This document shows positions 12,818 to 21,640 of a stretch of DNA of 64,000 bases, piece by piece. Source of the DNA: Hyphomicrobiales bacterium (GTDB lineage Bacteria > Pseudomonadota > Alphaproteobacteria > Rhizobiales > Rhizobiaceae); contig UBZT01000009.1 of assembly GCA_900470155.1 (NCBI GenBank), positions 951,524 through 1,015,523 of the forward strand. Direction: 5' to 3'. Position 1 is the first letter of the stretch; each line of letters starts with the position of its first letter. The notes beneath the pieces are model-generated. The model did not search any database. It had not been told where the DNA came from and was given only the letters and a program-made list of their open reading frames with translations. The position numbers and the translations under genes were made by a program.

Positions 12818-13273
12818 TCAGCCGTCCTGCTGGATATCCGGCTCCACCAGCAGAGCCAGTTGCGCTAGCGATTCCTGCCAGCCGAGATAGCAGGCCGCCT
12901 CCGGGATTATTTCCGGCACACCCGCCTGGGTGATCTTGATGTCCGTCCCGCAGAACACTTCCGTCAGATCCACCGTGACATTCATCTCGCCCGCCAGGTT
13001 GGGATCGTCGAACACGTCGTTGTAGCGGATCAGCTTGCCCGGAATGAGCTCCAGATAGGTGCCGCCGAAACTGTGCGATTGCTGCGTGGTGAAATTGGTG
13101 AACGACATCCGGAACGTGCCTCCCACCTTCGGTTCGAAGTGATGCATCTTGGCAACGAAACCATAGGGCGGGACCCATTTGCACTGGGCGTCTGGATCCA
13201 TGAAAGCGCGGTACACCTTTTCCGGCGACGCTTTTAGCACGCGGTGCAGTCGGATTGTATGGGGCATTGTCAT
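12818..13273 (-). CDS. SRPBCC (AHSA1-like) family protein
   Basis: A 151-residue protein with the START-like helix-grip fold. It opens with LHRVLKASPEKVYRAFMDP, has the central VGGTFRMSFTNF strand and ends with a long helix containing GWQESLAQLALLVEP. The family binds hydrophobic ligands; AHSA1-like members have no single known activity. It lies 27 bases downstream of a TetR regulator on the same strand and is probably co-transcribed with it. In rhizobia such pairs often respond to small organic compounds, but that is inference. The function is not assigned. Confidence 0.85.
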   Translation of the reverse strand: MTMPHTIRLHRVLKASPEKVYRAFMDPDAQCKWVPPYGFVAKMHHFEPKVGGTFRMSFTNFTTQQSHSFGGTYLELIPGKLIRYNDVFDDPNLAGEMNVTVDLTEVFCGTDIKITQAGVPEIIPEAACYLGWQESLAQLALLVEPDIQQDG

Positions 13274-13300
13274 TCCTCCTCTGGTGATTTCGTCTAGGTC

Positions 13301-13906
13301 TCAATCTTTCACGCGCATGATCATGTCGAGATAGCGCCGCAGATGCCGAAGGTTCCCACGGGCAATCTCCGCATCGAGTTTCGCCTTGGCAAAGATGAAC
13401 GAGCCCTGCAGCACCGCCTGAATGAAATAGCCGACACTCTCCGCCGTCCATGCCGCATCCGCAGCGTACCGCGCGCGTGCAAGCTCGAGATCGGTGGTCA
13501 ACCTTGCGATATGCGCCGACATGCCGAGATCGCAGGCATCGCGGATCGCGGGATGCGACTGATAGGTTTCCTGCACCAGCGTGCCGAGCAGGCAGGTGAA
13601 TTCCGGCACCTCGAAATCGAGGATGGCCATGCGAAAATCGATATAGCCGAGAATACGCTCGCGCGGATCGGCGAGGCTTTGATACGGCGCCTGCTCGAAG
13701 ACTTCGGTGGTAAACTGGTTCCAATGGTCCACCGCGCCGAGGACCAGTTCTTCCTTGCTCTTGAAGTGGTGGAAGAAGCTACCTTTGCTGACGCCGGCAC
13801 GCCGGCAGATATCGTCCACCGTCGTTGCCGCATAACCCTGCTCCCGGATCAGACCGAGCGTGGCCTCCAGCAGTTTCATGCGTGACGGGTGGATGATCTC
13901 GTTCAT
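13301..13906 (-). CDS. TetR/AcrR family transcriptional regulator
   Basis: A 201-residue regulator. The N-terminal helix-turn-helix reads TTVDDICRRAGVSKGSFFHHFKSKEEL (about residues 26-52), and the rest is a helical ligand-binding domain. The ATG at 13906 is chosen because it places the DNA-binding domain at the usual position; the 39-residue upstream extension is not family-like. A palindrome at 13936-13949, 30 bases before the start, is a likely operator, so the gene probably represses itself and the downstream SRPBCC gene. It is divergent from glgX. Confidence 0.92.
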   Translation of the reverse strand: MNEIIHPSRMKLLEATLGLIREQGYAATTVDDICRRAGVSKGSFFHHFKSKEELVLGAVDHWNQFTTEVFEQAPYQSLADPRERILGYIDFRMAILDFEVPEFTCLLGTLVQETYQSHPAIRDACDLGMSAHIARLTTDLELARARYAADAAWTAESVGYFIQAVLQGSFIFAKAKLDAEIARGNLRHLRRYLDMIMRVKD

Positions 13907-13935
13907 GTCAGCGTCCTTCCTCTCACAAACATTAA

Positions 13936-13949
13936 ACCAACCAGTTGGT
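13936..13949. promoter_or_regulatory. Candidate TetR operator
   Basis: ACCAAC-CA-GTTGGT is a 14-base palindrome, perfect except for its two central bases. It resembles operators of TetR members of the QacR/AcrR kind that contain ACCAACTGGT-like cores. It lies 30 bases upstream of the TetR start codon and 150-170 bases upstream of glgX. Confidence 0.55.
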
Positions 13950-14102
13950 ATGCTGTCAATGGCGAACTTTCTTCGGTCCCGGCCGGTGAAAATGGAACAA
14001 AGTAACCTGAAGACGACCCGCAAGCGTTTCGTCCGCTTCAGCAGGTGCTAACCTATCGGCGTGACACAGACAGATTCGCCACCCCAAACCGCGGAAGACG
14101 TC

Positions 14103-16061
14103 ATGAGCCAAAACCCTCTCGGTGCCGTCCTGCATCCCGCCGGCACAGATTTTTCCCTCTGGTCGCATCACGCCACATTGATCGAACTCTGCCTCTTCGA
14201 TGCCGATGGCCGCACGGAAAACGCCCGCCTGCCGATGACGCGCGGCGAAGACGATGTGCACCGGCTTTTTGTTGGAAGCGCCGGCGAAGGCACCCGTTAC
14301 GGCTTCCGCGCCCATGGCCCTTACGATCCGGCGGAAGGCCACTGGTACGATCCGTCGAAACTGCTCGTCGATCCCTATGCCAAGGAGCTCGATCGCCCTT
14401 TTGTCCACGATCCCAGGCTTGCAGAATTCGGTACGGACACCGCCGACCTTGTGCCGAAAGCCATCGTCACCCGCGATGTGCCGGTCAAGGCGATGATGCC
14501 GCTCCTGCCGCGCGGGGGCTTCATCTACGAAGTCGCCGTAAAGCCTTTCACCATGCTGCATCCGGATGTACCGGAAGCGCAGCGCGGCACGCTGGCAGCC
14601 CTCGCCCATCCCTCGGTCATCGCCCATCTGAAAAAGATCGGTGTCGATGCCGTCGAACTGATGCCAATCACCGCATGGCTCGACGAGCGCCACCTGCCGC
14701 CGCTCGGCCTCACCAACAGCTGGGGTTACAACCCGATCGCCCTGATGGCGCTCGATCCCCGCCTGGTGCCGGGCGGCGTCAAGGAACTGCGCGACACGGT
14801 CGCGGCCCTGCATCACGAGGGCATTGGCGTCATCCTCGACCTCGTCTTCAACCACACCGGCGAAAGCGATGTGCAAGGAACAACACTGTCGATGCGCGGC
14901 ATCGACAACCGCTCGCTTTATCGCCATCTGCCGGATGATCCCTCAACGCTTGTCAACGACACCGGCTGCGGCAACACGCTCGCCTGCGATCATCCGATGC
15001 TGCGCCGGCTGATCATCGATTCCCTTCGCCACTTCGTTCTGCAGGGCGGCGTCGACGGTTTCCGCTTCGACCTCGCGCCGATCATCGGCCGCCACTGGGA
15101 CGGCTTCCACCGCGATGCGCCGACACTGAAGGCCATGCTCGAGGACGACGTGCTGGAAGACCGCATCATGATCGCCGAACCCTGGGACATCGGCCCCGGC
15201 GGCTACCAGCTTGGCCAGTTTCCGCCCCCCTTTCTCGAATGGAACGACCGCGCCCGCGATACCTTCCGCCGCTACTGGCGTGGCGACAGCCACCTCACCG
15301 GCGACCTCGCCACGGCTCTGGCCGGCTCCGCCGACCTCTTCGCCCATCACGGCGGCAAGGCGACCCGCAGCGTCAACTTCATCGCTGCCCATGACGGCTT
15401 CACCCTGCTCGACCTCGTCTCGCACGAACACAAGCACAACGAAGCCAATGGCGAGCACAATCGTGACGGCCATAACGAAAACCATTCCTGGAACAACGGC
15501 GTCGAAGGCGAGACCACCGACCGCACGATCCTGCGCAATCGCCGCCAGGATGTCGCCGCCCTGCTCGCCACACTCTTTGCCAGCCGTGGCACGATCATGC
15601 TGACCGCCGGCGACGAATTCGGCCGCACCCAGCGCGGCAACAACAATGTCTATTGCCAGGACAATGCCCTGACCTGGCTGGACTGGCAGAACCGCGATAG
15701 CGAACTGCTGGAAACGACCGCAAGCCTTGCCGCAATGCGCCAGCGCTTCACCGCTTTCTCCGACACGCAATTTCTCCAGGGCAATGGCGACGTCGAATGG
15801 CTTTCGGCAAATGGCGAAGCCATGACCGTTACCGACTGGGAAGATCCGGACCTCCAGGTTTTTGCCATGGTGTTGAAAACGCTCGATCGCCAGACTGGAA
15901 AGCCAGCCCGCATCGCCGCTCTTTTCAACCGTGCGCATGAGACACGCAATGCCGCCCTTCATCCCGAAACGGGACGGAAATGGAAGAAGCTGTCCACCGG
16001 GCGGGGTGCGACGGCAATTCAACTGAAACCGCGTTCGGTCGAATTCTGGCTCGAAGCATGA
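14103..16061 (+). CDS. glgX: Glycogen debranching enzyme
   Basis: A 652-residue GH13 isoamylase-type enzyme that removes short branches left by glycogen phosphorylase. A CBM48-like domain (about residues 1-140) precedes the barrel. The nucleophile lies in GVDGFRFDLAP, the acid/base in MIAEPWDIG, and the third acidic residue in FIAAHDGFTL. The GlgX signature GNNNVYCQDN is present. I prefer the ATG at 14103, preceded by GGAAG at 5 bases, over a GTG at 14061; the extra 14 residues would not be family-like. It lies apart from the glgPBCA-pgm operon, on the far side of tetR, and probably has its own promoter. Confidence 0.94.
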   Translation: MSQNPLGAVLHPAGTDFSLWSHHATLIELCLFDADGRTENARLPMTRGEDDVHRLFVGSAGEGTRYGFRAHGPYDPAEGHWYDPSKLLVDPYAKELDRPFVHDPRLAEFGTDTADLVPKAIVTRDVPVKAMMPLLPRGGFIYEVAVKPFTMLHPDVPEAQRGTLAALAHPSVIAHLKKIGVDAVELMPITAWLDERHLPPLGLTNSWGYNPIALMALDPRLVPGGVKELRDTVAALHHEGIGVILDLVFNHTGESDVQGTTLSMRGIDNRSLYRHLPDDPSTLVNDTGCGNTLACDHPMLRRLIIDSLRHFVLQGGVDGFRFDLAPIIGRHWDGFHRDAPTLKAMLEDDVLEDRIMIAEPWDIGPGGYQLGQFPPPFLEWNDRARDTFRRYWRGDSHLTGDLATALAGSADLFAHHGGKATRSVNFIAAHDGFTLLDLVSHEHKHNEANGEHNRDGHNENHSWNNGVEGETTDRTILRNRRQDVAALLATLFASRGTIMLTAGDEFGRTQRGNNNVYCQDNALTWLDWQNRDSELLETTASLAAMRQRFTAFSDTQFLQGNGDVEWLSANGEAMTVTDWEDPDLQVFAMVLKTLDRQTGKPARIAALFNRAHETRNAALHPETGRKWKKLSTGRGATAIQLKPRSVEFWLEA

Positions 16062-16150
16062 TTTCTTGCGCAGAGGCACAACCCGGCTATTCCGCACGAC
16101 ATGAACCACCTATAACCTGTCGGAAAATATCGACAAAAGAGTGAGGTTCC

Positions 16151-16639
16151 ATGCCGCGTGAGATTTCTCTGTCCGAGGTTCCGGGGCTCGTCGGAACCGT
16201 CGTCGGTGTCTCCGACTGGATCACTGTCGACCAGACCATGATCGACGCCTTTGCCGGCGCGACCAACGACCACCAGTTCATCCACACCGACCCCGTGCGT
16301 GCTGCGGCCGAAACGCCCTATGGCGGCACGATCGCCCACGGCTTCCTGACGCTCTCCCTGCTTTCGGCGATGAACTACGACTGCCTGCCCAAGATCCGCG
16401 AACAGACGCTCGGCATCAACTACGGCTTCGACAAGGTGCGTTTCATGTCGCCGGTCAAATGCAACAAGCGCATCCGCGGCTCCTTCCTGCTGGCTGGAGC
16501 CCGCTTTCGCGGCGCCGGCATGCTGATGAACACCTATGACCTGACTGTCGAGATCGAGGATGAACGCAAGCCGGCCCTGACGGCAAGCTGGATCACCATA
16601 TCGCAGTTCGACCCGAAGGATCGCCCGGCAGGCGTGTGA
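16151..16639 (+). CDS. MaoC-like (R)-specific hydratase family protein
   Basis: A 162-residue hot-dog fold protein. The hydratase motif FAGATNDHQFIHTDP (about residues 34-48) supplies the catalytic Asp and His, and YGGTIAHGFLTLSLL follows. The family adds water to enoyl-CoA; the same architecture includes rhizobial NodN-like proteins. It begins 89 bases after glgX and ends 8 bases before the DUF2332 start, so the last two may share a transcript. No CoA-pathway neighbours are seen, and the substrate is not predicted. Confidence 0.9.
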   Translation: MPREISLSEVPGLVGTVVGVSDWITVDQTMIDAFAGATNDHQFIHTDPVRAAAETPYGGTIAHGFLTLSLLSAMNYDCLPKIREQTLGINYGFDKVRFMSPVKCNKRIRGSFLLAGARFRGAGMLMNTYDLTVEIEDERKPALTASWITISQFDPKDRPAGV

Positions 16640-16647
16640 GAGGGGCT

Positions 16648-17706
16648 ATGCCGCACGAACGCGCAGAGATCATTCGCCAGAGTTTCCGCCGCCAGGCAAA
16701 GGCCTGCGCGGATCTTGGCTCGCCGTTCACTGCCAGGCTCTGCATGCTTGCCGCCGAACGCCTGACCGATGACACCCCGGTCGGCACCTGGGTCCTCGGC
16801 TGGTCCGGCATTCCGGACGGCATCAACGACGCGCTCGCTCTGCGGCTCGCCGGGACGCTTCATGCACTCGTCCGCACCGGGCAAAACGCAGATCTCGTCG
16901 CAGTTTATCCGCCGCATGCCGCGAAAGACGATATGCTTTGGGCGGCCATTGAAACGGCCCTGAGGCACAACGAGGACTTTATTCTTGAGCGCCTGAAGTC
17001 AGCGCCACAGACCAATGAAGTTCGCCGCTCTTCGGCGCTCCTGCCAGGCTTCCTGACAATCGCAAAGATGACTGGAAAGCCTTTGCGCCTTTCAGAAATC
17101 GGCGCCAGCGCCGGTCTCAACCTGCACTGGGATCGTTATGCCTACACGCTGGGCGAGGTCGAATGGGGCGGTCCATCCACCGTCGTGCTTCAGCCCGCAT
17201 GGCAAGGCCCCGCACCGCCGATCGCCGAAATCAAGATCATTGACCGCGCCGGCTGCGACCTAAACCCACTCGATCCCGAATCGGAAGCAGACCAGCTCCG
17301 GCTTTTCTCCTACATCTGGGCCGACCAGACGGATCGCCTGCAGAGAACGTCAGCAGCCCTTGCCATCGCCGCCGCCAGCCAGATCAAGGTCGAAAAAGCC
17401 GACGCGGTGGATTGGCTGCATACCCGTCTCTCGCAACCTCATCCCGGCATGACCCATGTCATCTACCACACCATTGCCTGGCAATATCTGCCCGCCGACC
17501 TGAAAGCCGAAGGAGAAGCCATGATCGCCGGGGCCGGCGCCCGCGCCACGTCCGATGCGCCGCTTGCCCGCCTGCAGCTCGAAGCCGATGGCAAGCCGGA
17601 GGGTGCGGCCATCACGCTGACACTCTGGCCCACAGGTGAAACCCGCGAGATCGGCCGCGCGGATTTCCATGGTCGCTGGGTGAAGTGGGTAGGATGGCAG
17701 GACTAG
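16648..17706 (+). CDS. DUF2332 family protein
   Basis: A 352-residue protein of the DUF2332 family, common in alphaproteobacteria and of unknown function. Recognisable features are the N-terminal helix with CADLGSPFTARLC, the central SEIGASAGLNLHWDRYAY and the C-terminal HTIAWQYLP. The central SEIGASAGLN stretch looks like the glycine-rich loop of a SAM-type Rossmann fold, but a full methyltransferase motif set is not evident. The ATG at 16648 follows GAGAGGGG at a good distance and is preferred over a GTG 12 bases upstream that overlaps the previous gene. A bidirectional hairpin closes the unit. Confidence 0.85.
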   Translation: MPHERAEIIRQSFRRQAKACADLGSPFTARLCMLAAERLTDDTPVGTWVLGWSGIPDGINDALALRLAGTLHALVRTGQNADLVAVYPPHAAKDDMLWAAIETALRHNEDFILERLKSAPQTNEVRRSSALLPGFLTIAKMTGKPLRLSEIGASAGLNLHWDRYAYTLGEVEWGGPSTVVLQPAWQGPAPPIAEIKIIDRAGCDLNPLDPESEADQLRLFSYIWADQTDRLQRTSAALAIAAASQIKVEKADAVDWLHTRLSQPHPGMTHVIYHTIAWQYLPADLKAEGEAMIAGAGARATSDAPLARLQLEADGKPEGAAITLTLWPTGETREIGRADFHGRWVKWVGWQD

Positions 17707-17715
17707 ACGTTCAGT

Positions 17716-17742
17716 AAAAAGGCTGGGTTTCCCCAGCCTTTC
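17716..17742. terminator. Bidirectional terminator between DUF2332 gene and soxG
   Basis: Arms 17719-17727 and 17732-17740 form a 9-bp GC-rich stem with a 4-base loop. Five A residues on the left give a T tract for the minus strand, so it serves soxG best. The plus-strand T tract is short. Confidence 0.8.
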
Positions 17743-17749
17743 ACAATGC

Positions 17750-18319
17750 TCAGAGCGAGGCGTCTTCCGCCCCTTCGGCCAGCATGCCGAAAGCATAAGT
17801 GGCAAAGGATCGCCAGCATTCGACGCGGAAGGTTTCTTCCTCGACGCGGTGCAGGATGATCTCGATCTTACCGAACACCGTGCGGGTCACGGCACCAACC
17901 GGGAAGGCGGCAAGCGACAGATCGAGCGCGCAGGCGCTGTTGATCGCCCCCGCCGAGGCCGGGCCGGAAACGATGATCGCGGTATTGCGATGGGAGACGT
18001 CGGCCGTCGAATGTGCCAGGCCGGAGGCGGCACAATCTGCCATCAGGTCGCCGCCCTTTTCGTCGATCAGCAGCCATTCATCCGGACCGATCCAGAAAGC
18101 CGTGCGCCCCTTGGACGAGACCGATGCCCTTGGCTTGACCGGCAGTTTCAGCCCAAGCGACGTCGACAGAGCGGCCACGTCTTCGGCGCGGGCGCGAAGC
18201 ACGACACGTCCGGCCGGCAAGGCCGGCGTCAGCCGCACCTTGGCGCTTCCGCCCTGGTAGCCGGAGAGAACGGGCCGGCGTTCGGCAATCACACGTTCAA
18301 CAATCACAGGTTCAGCCAT
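17750..18319 (-). CDS. soxG: Sarcosine oxidase, gamma subunit
   Basis: A 189-residue protein matching the gamma subunit of heterotetrameric sarcosine oxidase. It has the GcvT-like small fold with FWIGPDEWLLI (about residues 75-85), DVSHRNTAIIVSGP and the C-terminal FRVECWRSFATYAFGML. It stabilises the alpha/beta core. Its start overlaps the end of soxA by 8 bases, so it is translated last from the soxBDAG transcript. A terminator follows immediately. Confidence 0.93.
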   Translation of the reverse strand: MAEPVIVERVIAERRPVLSGYQGGSAKVRLTPALPAGRVVLRARAEDVAALSTSLGLKLPVKPRASVSSKGRTAFWIGPDEWLLIDEKGGDLMADCAASGLAHSTADVSHRNTAIIVSGPASAGAINSACALDLSLAAFPVGAVTRTVFGKIEIILHRVEEETFRVECWRSFATYAFGMLAEGAEDASL

Positions 18320-21305
18320 GGATCCGACCTCCTTCCTTGTCTACAAAGACCATGTCGGTCACTTCGACCGCGATGGTCTTGTCCTTCATCGGCACATAGA
18401 GCGTTTCGCCCATGCGCGCCCGTCCGCCGGCGACCATCGCAATGGCAATGGAACGCCCGAGGTTTTCCGACCAGTAGGACGAGGTCACATGTCCGAGCAT
18501 GGTCATCGGCTTCGGCTGGTTCGGATTGGCGACGATCTGGCCACCCTCTTCGAGCACCTCGCTCGGGTTCTTGGTCAGAAGGCCGACAAGCTGCTTGCGT
18601 CCTTCCTTGATCAGATCCGGACGTTTCATGCCGCGGATACCGACAAAGTCGGTCTTCTTCTTCGATACCGCCCAGGAAAGGCCGGCGTCGTCCGCCGTCA
18701 GAGTGCCGTCGGTGTCTTGGCCGACGATAATATAACCCTTCTCGGCGCGCAGCACGTGCATGGTCTCGGTGCCGTAGAGGCACGCCCCCAAAGACTGCGC
18801 CCGTTCCCAGATCTTTTGGAACACATCGGCGCCGAAGTCGGCCGGCACGTTGATTTCGAAACCGAGTTCGCCAGTGAAGGACACGCGGAAGAGACGCGTC
18901 GGCACGCCGCAGAACGTGCCTTCAGCGACGCTCATATGCGGGAAGGCCTCGTTGGAGATATCGATGCCCCCGACGAAGGGCGCGATGATATCGCGTGCCT
19001 TCGGACCCTGCACCGCGATCACCGCCCATTGTTCGGTGGTCGAGGTCAGCCAGACCTTCAGATGCGGGAATTCCGTCTGCAGATAGTCTTCCATATGGTT
19101 GAGCACACGCGGCGCACCGCCCGTGGTCGTGGTCACATGGAAACGGTCCTCGGCAAGACGACCGACGACGCCGTCGTCATAGATGAAGCCGTCTTCACGG
19201 GTCATGATGCCATAGCGCGCCTTGCCCGGCTTCAGCGTGTCCCAGGCGTTTGTATACATCAGGTTGAGGAATTCGGCCGCATCCGGGCCGACAACCTCGA
19301 TCTTGCCGAGCGTCGAGGCGTTGAACACGCCCGCAGCGTCGCGCACGGTCTTGCATTCGCGGTTGACCGCCGCATGCATGTCCTCGCCCGGCTTCGGGTA
19401 GTACCATGCACGCTTCCAGTTGCCGACATCCTCGTATTCGGCGCCCTGGCTGACTTCATAGGCATGCATCGGCGTCTTGCGGGTCGGATCGAACAGCTCG
19501 CCACGCGAGTGGTTGATCAGCGTACCGAAAGTCACAGGCGTATAGGGCGCACGGAAAGTCGTGAGACCGACCTGCGGGATCTCCTTGCCCAGCACTTCAG
19601 CGGCAATCGCCAGACCGTGCATGTTCGACAGCTTGCCCTGGTCGGAGGCCATGCCGTTCGTCGTGAATCGCTTGATGTGCTCGATCGAATGCATGCCTTC
19701 GCGAACGGCGAGCCGAATGTCCTTGGCGCAGACATCGTGCTGGAAATCGACGAAAGCCTTGACCGTCGTGTCACGACCGGCCCCTTCGGCCGCACCAACC
19801 ATGCCGCCGGTCCAGTCGTGCGCATTCGCACCGGAAAGCGAGACTGGCAAAGCTTCGGGAGCACCCGCCGCCCGTGCCATCGCCGTACCGGCAGCGGTCG
19901 CCTCGTCGAGCAAGGCCTGCAGGTCGTCGGTGCCATTGCAGGCGCCGACGCAGATGCAATCCTGCACGTAGACATCCGGCAGGAAGCGGTCATTGGCAGC
20001 GTCGAACTTCAATTTGCCGCGCGACTGCGAGAACAGATGCACCGACGGTGTCCAGCCGGCCGAGATCAGCAACGCATCGACCTCGATCTTGCGGCTCGAC
20101 CCGCCGCCATTGCGGCGAACGGTGATCGAACGCACGCGCAGGCGCCCCGCCGTGTCGGTGACGCCGGAACCGGTGAGCACTTCGATACCCAGGGCACGGG
20201 CTTCGGCCAGCACCTTCTCGCCCGGCTTTTCGCGGACATCGACGATGATCGGAACAGACACACCGGCCTTCTTCAGGTCGATCGCCGCTTCATAGGCCGA
20301 ATCATGCGCGGTATAGACGCCGACCTTCGCGCCGACCGCCACGCCGAAATGGTTGAGATAAGTGCGGCCGGCAGAGGCCAGCATGATGCCGGGGCGGTCA
20401 TTGTTGGCAAACACCATATGACGCTCGATGGCACCGCTGGCGATGATCACCCGCTTGGCCCGCACCTGCCACAGACGCTCGCGCGGCAAGGCCTTGCCCG
20501 GGTTCGAGATATGGTCGGTCACACGCTCGACCAGCGCCACATAATTGTGGTTGTGATAACCGAAGGCCGTCGTGCGGGTCAGCACGGTGACATTCGCCAT
20601 TGCCTTAAGCTGAGCGACCGTTGCCTGTGCCCAGTCATAGCCATTCTGGCCATCGATTGTCGCGCCAGTGTCATAGTGGAAGGCGCCCCCCATCTCCGGC
20701 TGTTCGTCGACGATGATCACACGCGCACCGGTCTTTGCTGCCGCAAGCGCTGCGGCAAGACCCGCCGCCCCGCCGCCAGCGACAAGCACGTCGCAATGGG
20801 CATAACGGTTGGCATAATGATCCGGATCGGCTTCCTTCGGCGCGACGCCGAGACCGGCAGCACGGCGGATGAAGGGCTCATAGATCTGGTGCCAGGCGGC
20901 CTTCGGCCACATGAAGGTCTTGTAGTAGAAGCCAGCGGCAAAGAACGGCGCCAGCAGGTTGTTGACTTCGCTGATGTCGAAGGTGAGCGACGGCCAGCGG
21001 TTCTGCGTCTCGGCACGCATGCCGTCGAACACTTCCTGGACCGTGGCGCGCACGTTCGGCTGGCGGCGGGCCGCATCGCGCGAAATGTCGAGCAGCGCAT
21101 TCGGCTCTTCCGGACCTGCGGTCAGGATGCCGCGCGGACGGTGGTATTTGAACGAGCGGCCGGCCAGATGCATGCCGTTGGCCAGCATCGCCGAGGCAAC
21201 GGTGTCACCTTCATATGCTGTCAGGCTGCGACCATCGAGGGTGAAGCGGGCAGTGCGGGCGGGCGTCAGGCGGCCCTTGCCCGGAATACGATTGGCAGCA
21301 CTCAT
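18312..21305 (-). CDS. soxA: Sarcosine oxidase, alpha subunit
   Basis: A 997-residue protein of normal size. From the N-terminus there is a 2Fe-2S ferredoxin-like fold without an obvious cluster set, then an NAD-binding Rossmann region DVLVAGGGAAGLAAAL (about residue 173). After that come a second dinucleotide region and, from about residue 600, a folate-binding GcvT-like domain. The complex oxidatively demethylates sarcosine to glycine, passing the methyl group to tetrahydrofolate and making hydrogen peroxide. Its ATG overlaps the soxD stop by 4 bases. No serine hydroxymethyltransferase, folD or purU gene is adjacent, although these often accompany sox. Confidence 0.96.
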   Translation of the reverse strand: MSAANRIPGKGRLTPARTARFTLDGRSLTAYEGDTVASAMLANGMHLAGRSFKYHRPRGILTAGPEEPNALLDISRDAARRQPNVRATVQEVFDGMRAETQNRWPSLTFDISEVNNLLAPFFAAGFYYKTFMWPKAAWHQIYEPFIRRAAGLGVAPKEADPDHYANRYAHCDVLVAGGGAAGLAAALAAAKTGARVIIVDEQPEMGGAFHYDTGATIDGQNGYDWAQATVAQLKAMANVTVLTRTTAFGYHNHNYVALVERVTDHISNPGKALPRERLWQVRAKRVIIASGAIERHMVFANNDRPGIMLASAGRTYLNHFGVAVGAKVGVYTAHDSAYEAAIDLKKAGVSVPIIVDVREKPGEKVLAEARALGIEVLTGSGVTDTAGRLRVRSITVRRNGGGSSRKIEVDALLISAGWTPSVHLFSQSRGKLKFDAANDRFLPDVYVQDCICVGACNGTDDLQALLDEATAAGTAMARAAGAPEALPVSLSGANAHDWTGGMVGAAEGAGRDTTVKAFVDFQHDVCAKDIRLAVREGMHSIEHIKRFTTNGMASDQGKLSNMHGLAIAAEVLGKEIPQVGLTTFRAPYTPVTFGTLINHSRGELFDPTRKTPMHAYEVSQGAEYEDVGNWKRAWYYPKPGEDMHAAVNRECKTVRDAAGVFNASTLGKIEVVGPDAAEFLNLMYTNAWDTLKPGKARYGIMTREDGFIYDDGVVGRLAEDRFHVTTTTGGAPRVLNHMEDYLQTEFPHLKVWLTSTTEQWAVIAVQGPKARDIIAPFVGGIDISNEAFPHMSVAEGTFCGVPTRLFRVSFTGELGFEINVPADFGADVFQKIWERAQSLGACLYGTETMHVLRAEKGYIIVGQDTDGTLTADDAGLSWAVSKKKTDFVGIRGMKRPDLIKEGRKQLVGLLTKNPSEVLEEGGQIVANPNQPKPMTMLGHVTSSYWSENLGRSIAIAMVAGGRARMGETLYVPMKDKTIAVEVTDMVFVDKEGGRIHG

Positions 21306-21622
21306 GCCTTGTCTCCCTTCGGCTCGGCGGAAGCGACAAGCGTTGCCGGATCCGGCATCGGCTCGCCGGCCTTGTAGGTCAAGAGGATCTTGTCGCTGAC
21401 GGTGTCGCGAGCCGCGTTGAAGAAGCGACCGCAGCCATGCATATGGCGCCAGCGTTCAAAGATCAGACCCTTCGGGTTGTCACGCAGGAAGAAATAGTCG
21501 GCAAATTCCTCGTCGGAAATCGCCGAGATATTGGCAGGCCTGGCGATATGGGCTTCGCCGGCGGCGCGAAACTCGAGCTCTGCGCGCTCTTCTTCGCAAT
21601 AGGGGCATTTGATGATCAGCAT
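21302..21622 (-). CDS. soxD: Sarcosine oxidase, delta subunit
   Basis: A 106-residue zinc-binding subunit. The metal ligands are visible as CPYC near residue 6 and HGCGRFF near residue 62. It begins 18 bases after soxB and overlaps soxA by 4 bases. The short length and order B-D-A-G are exactly those of the known operon. Confidence 0.95.
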   Translation of the reverse strand: MLIIKCPYCEEERAELEFRAAGEAHIARPANISAISDEEFADYFFLRDNPKGLIFERWRHMHGCGRFFNAARDTVSDKILLTYKAGEPMPDPATLVASAEPKGDKA

Positions 21623-21640
21623 GTTGATCGATCCTTGAAA

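Noticed and set aside
18318..21377. A 1019-codon plus-strand open frame opposite soxA
   Set aside because: It mirrors soxA and soxD; no protein family was recognised. It is treated as a consequence of codon bias.
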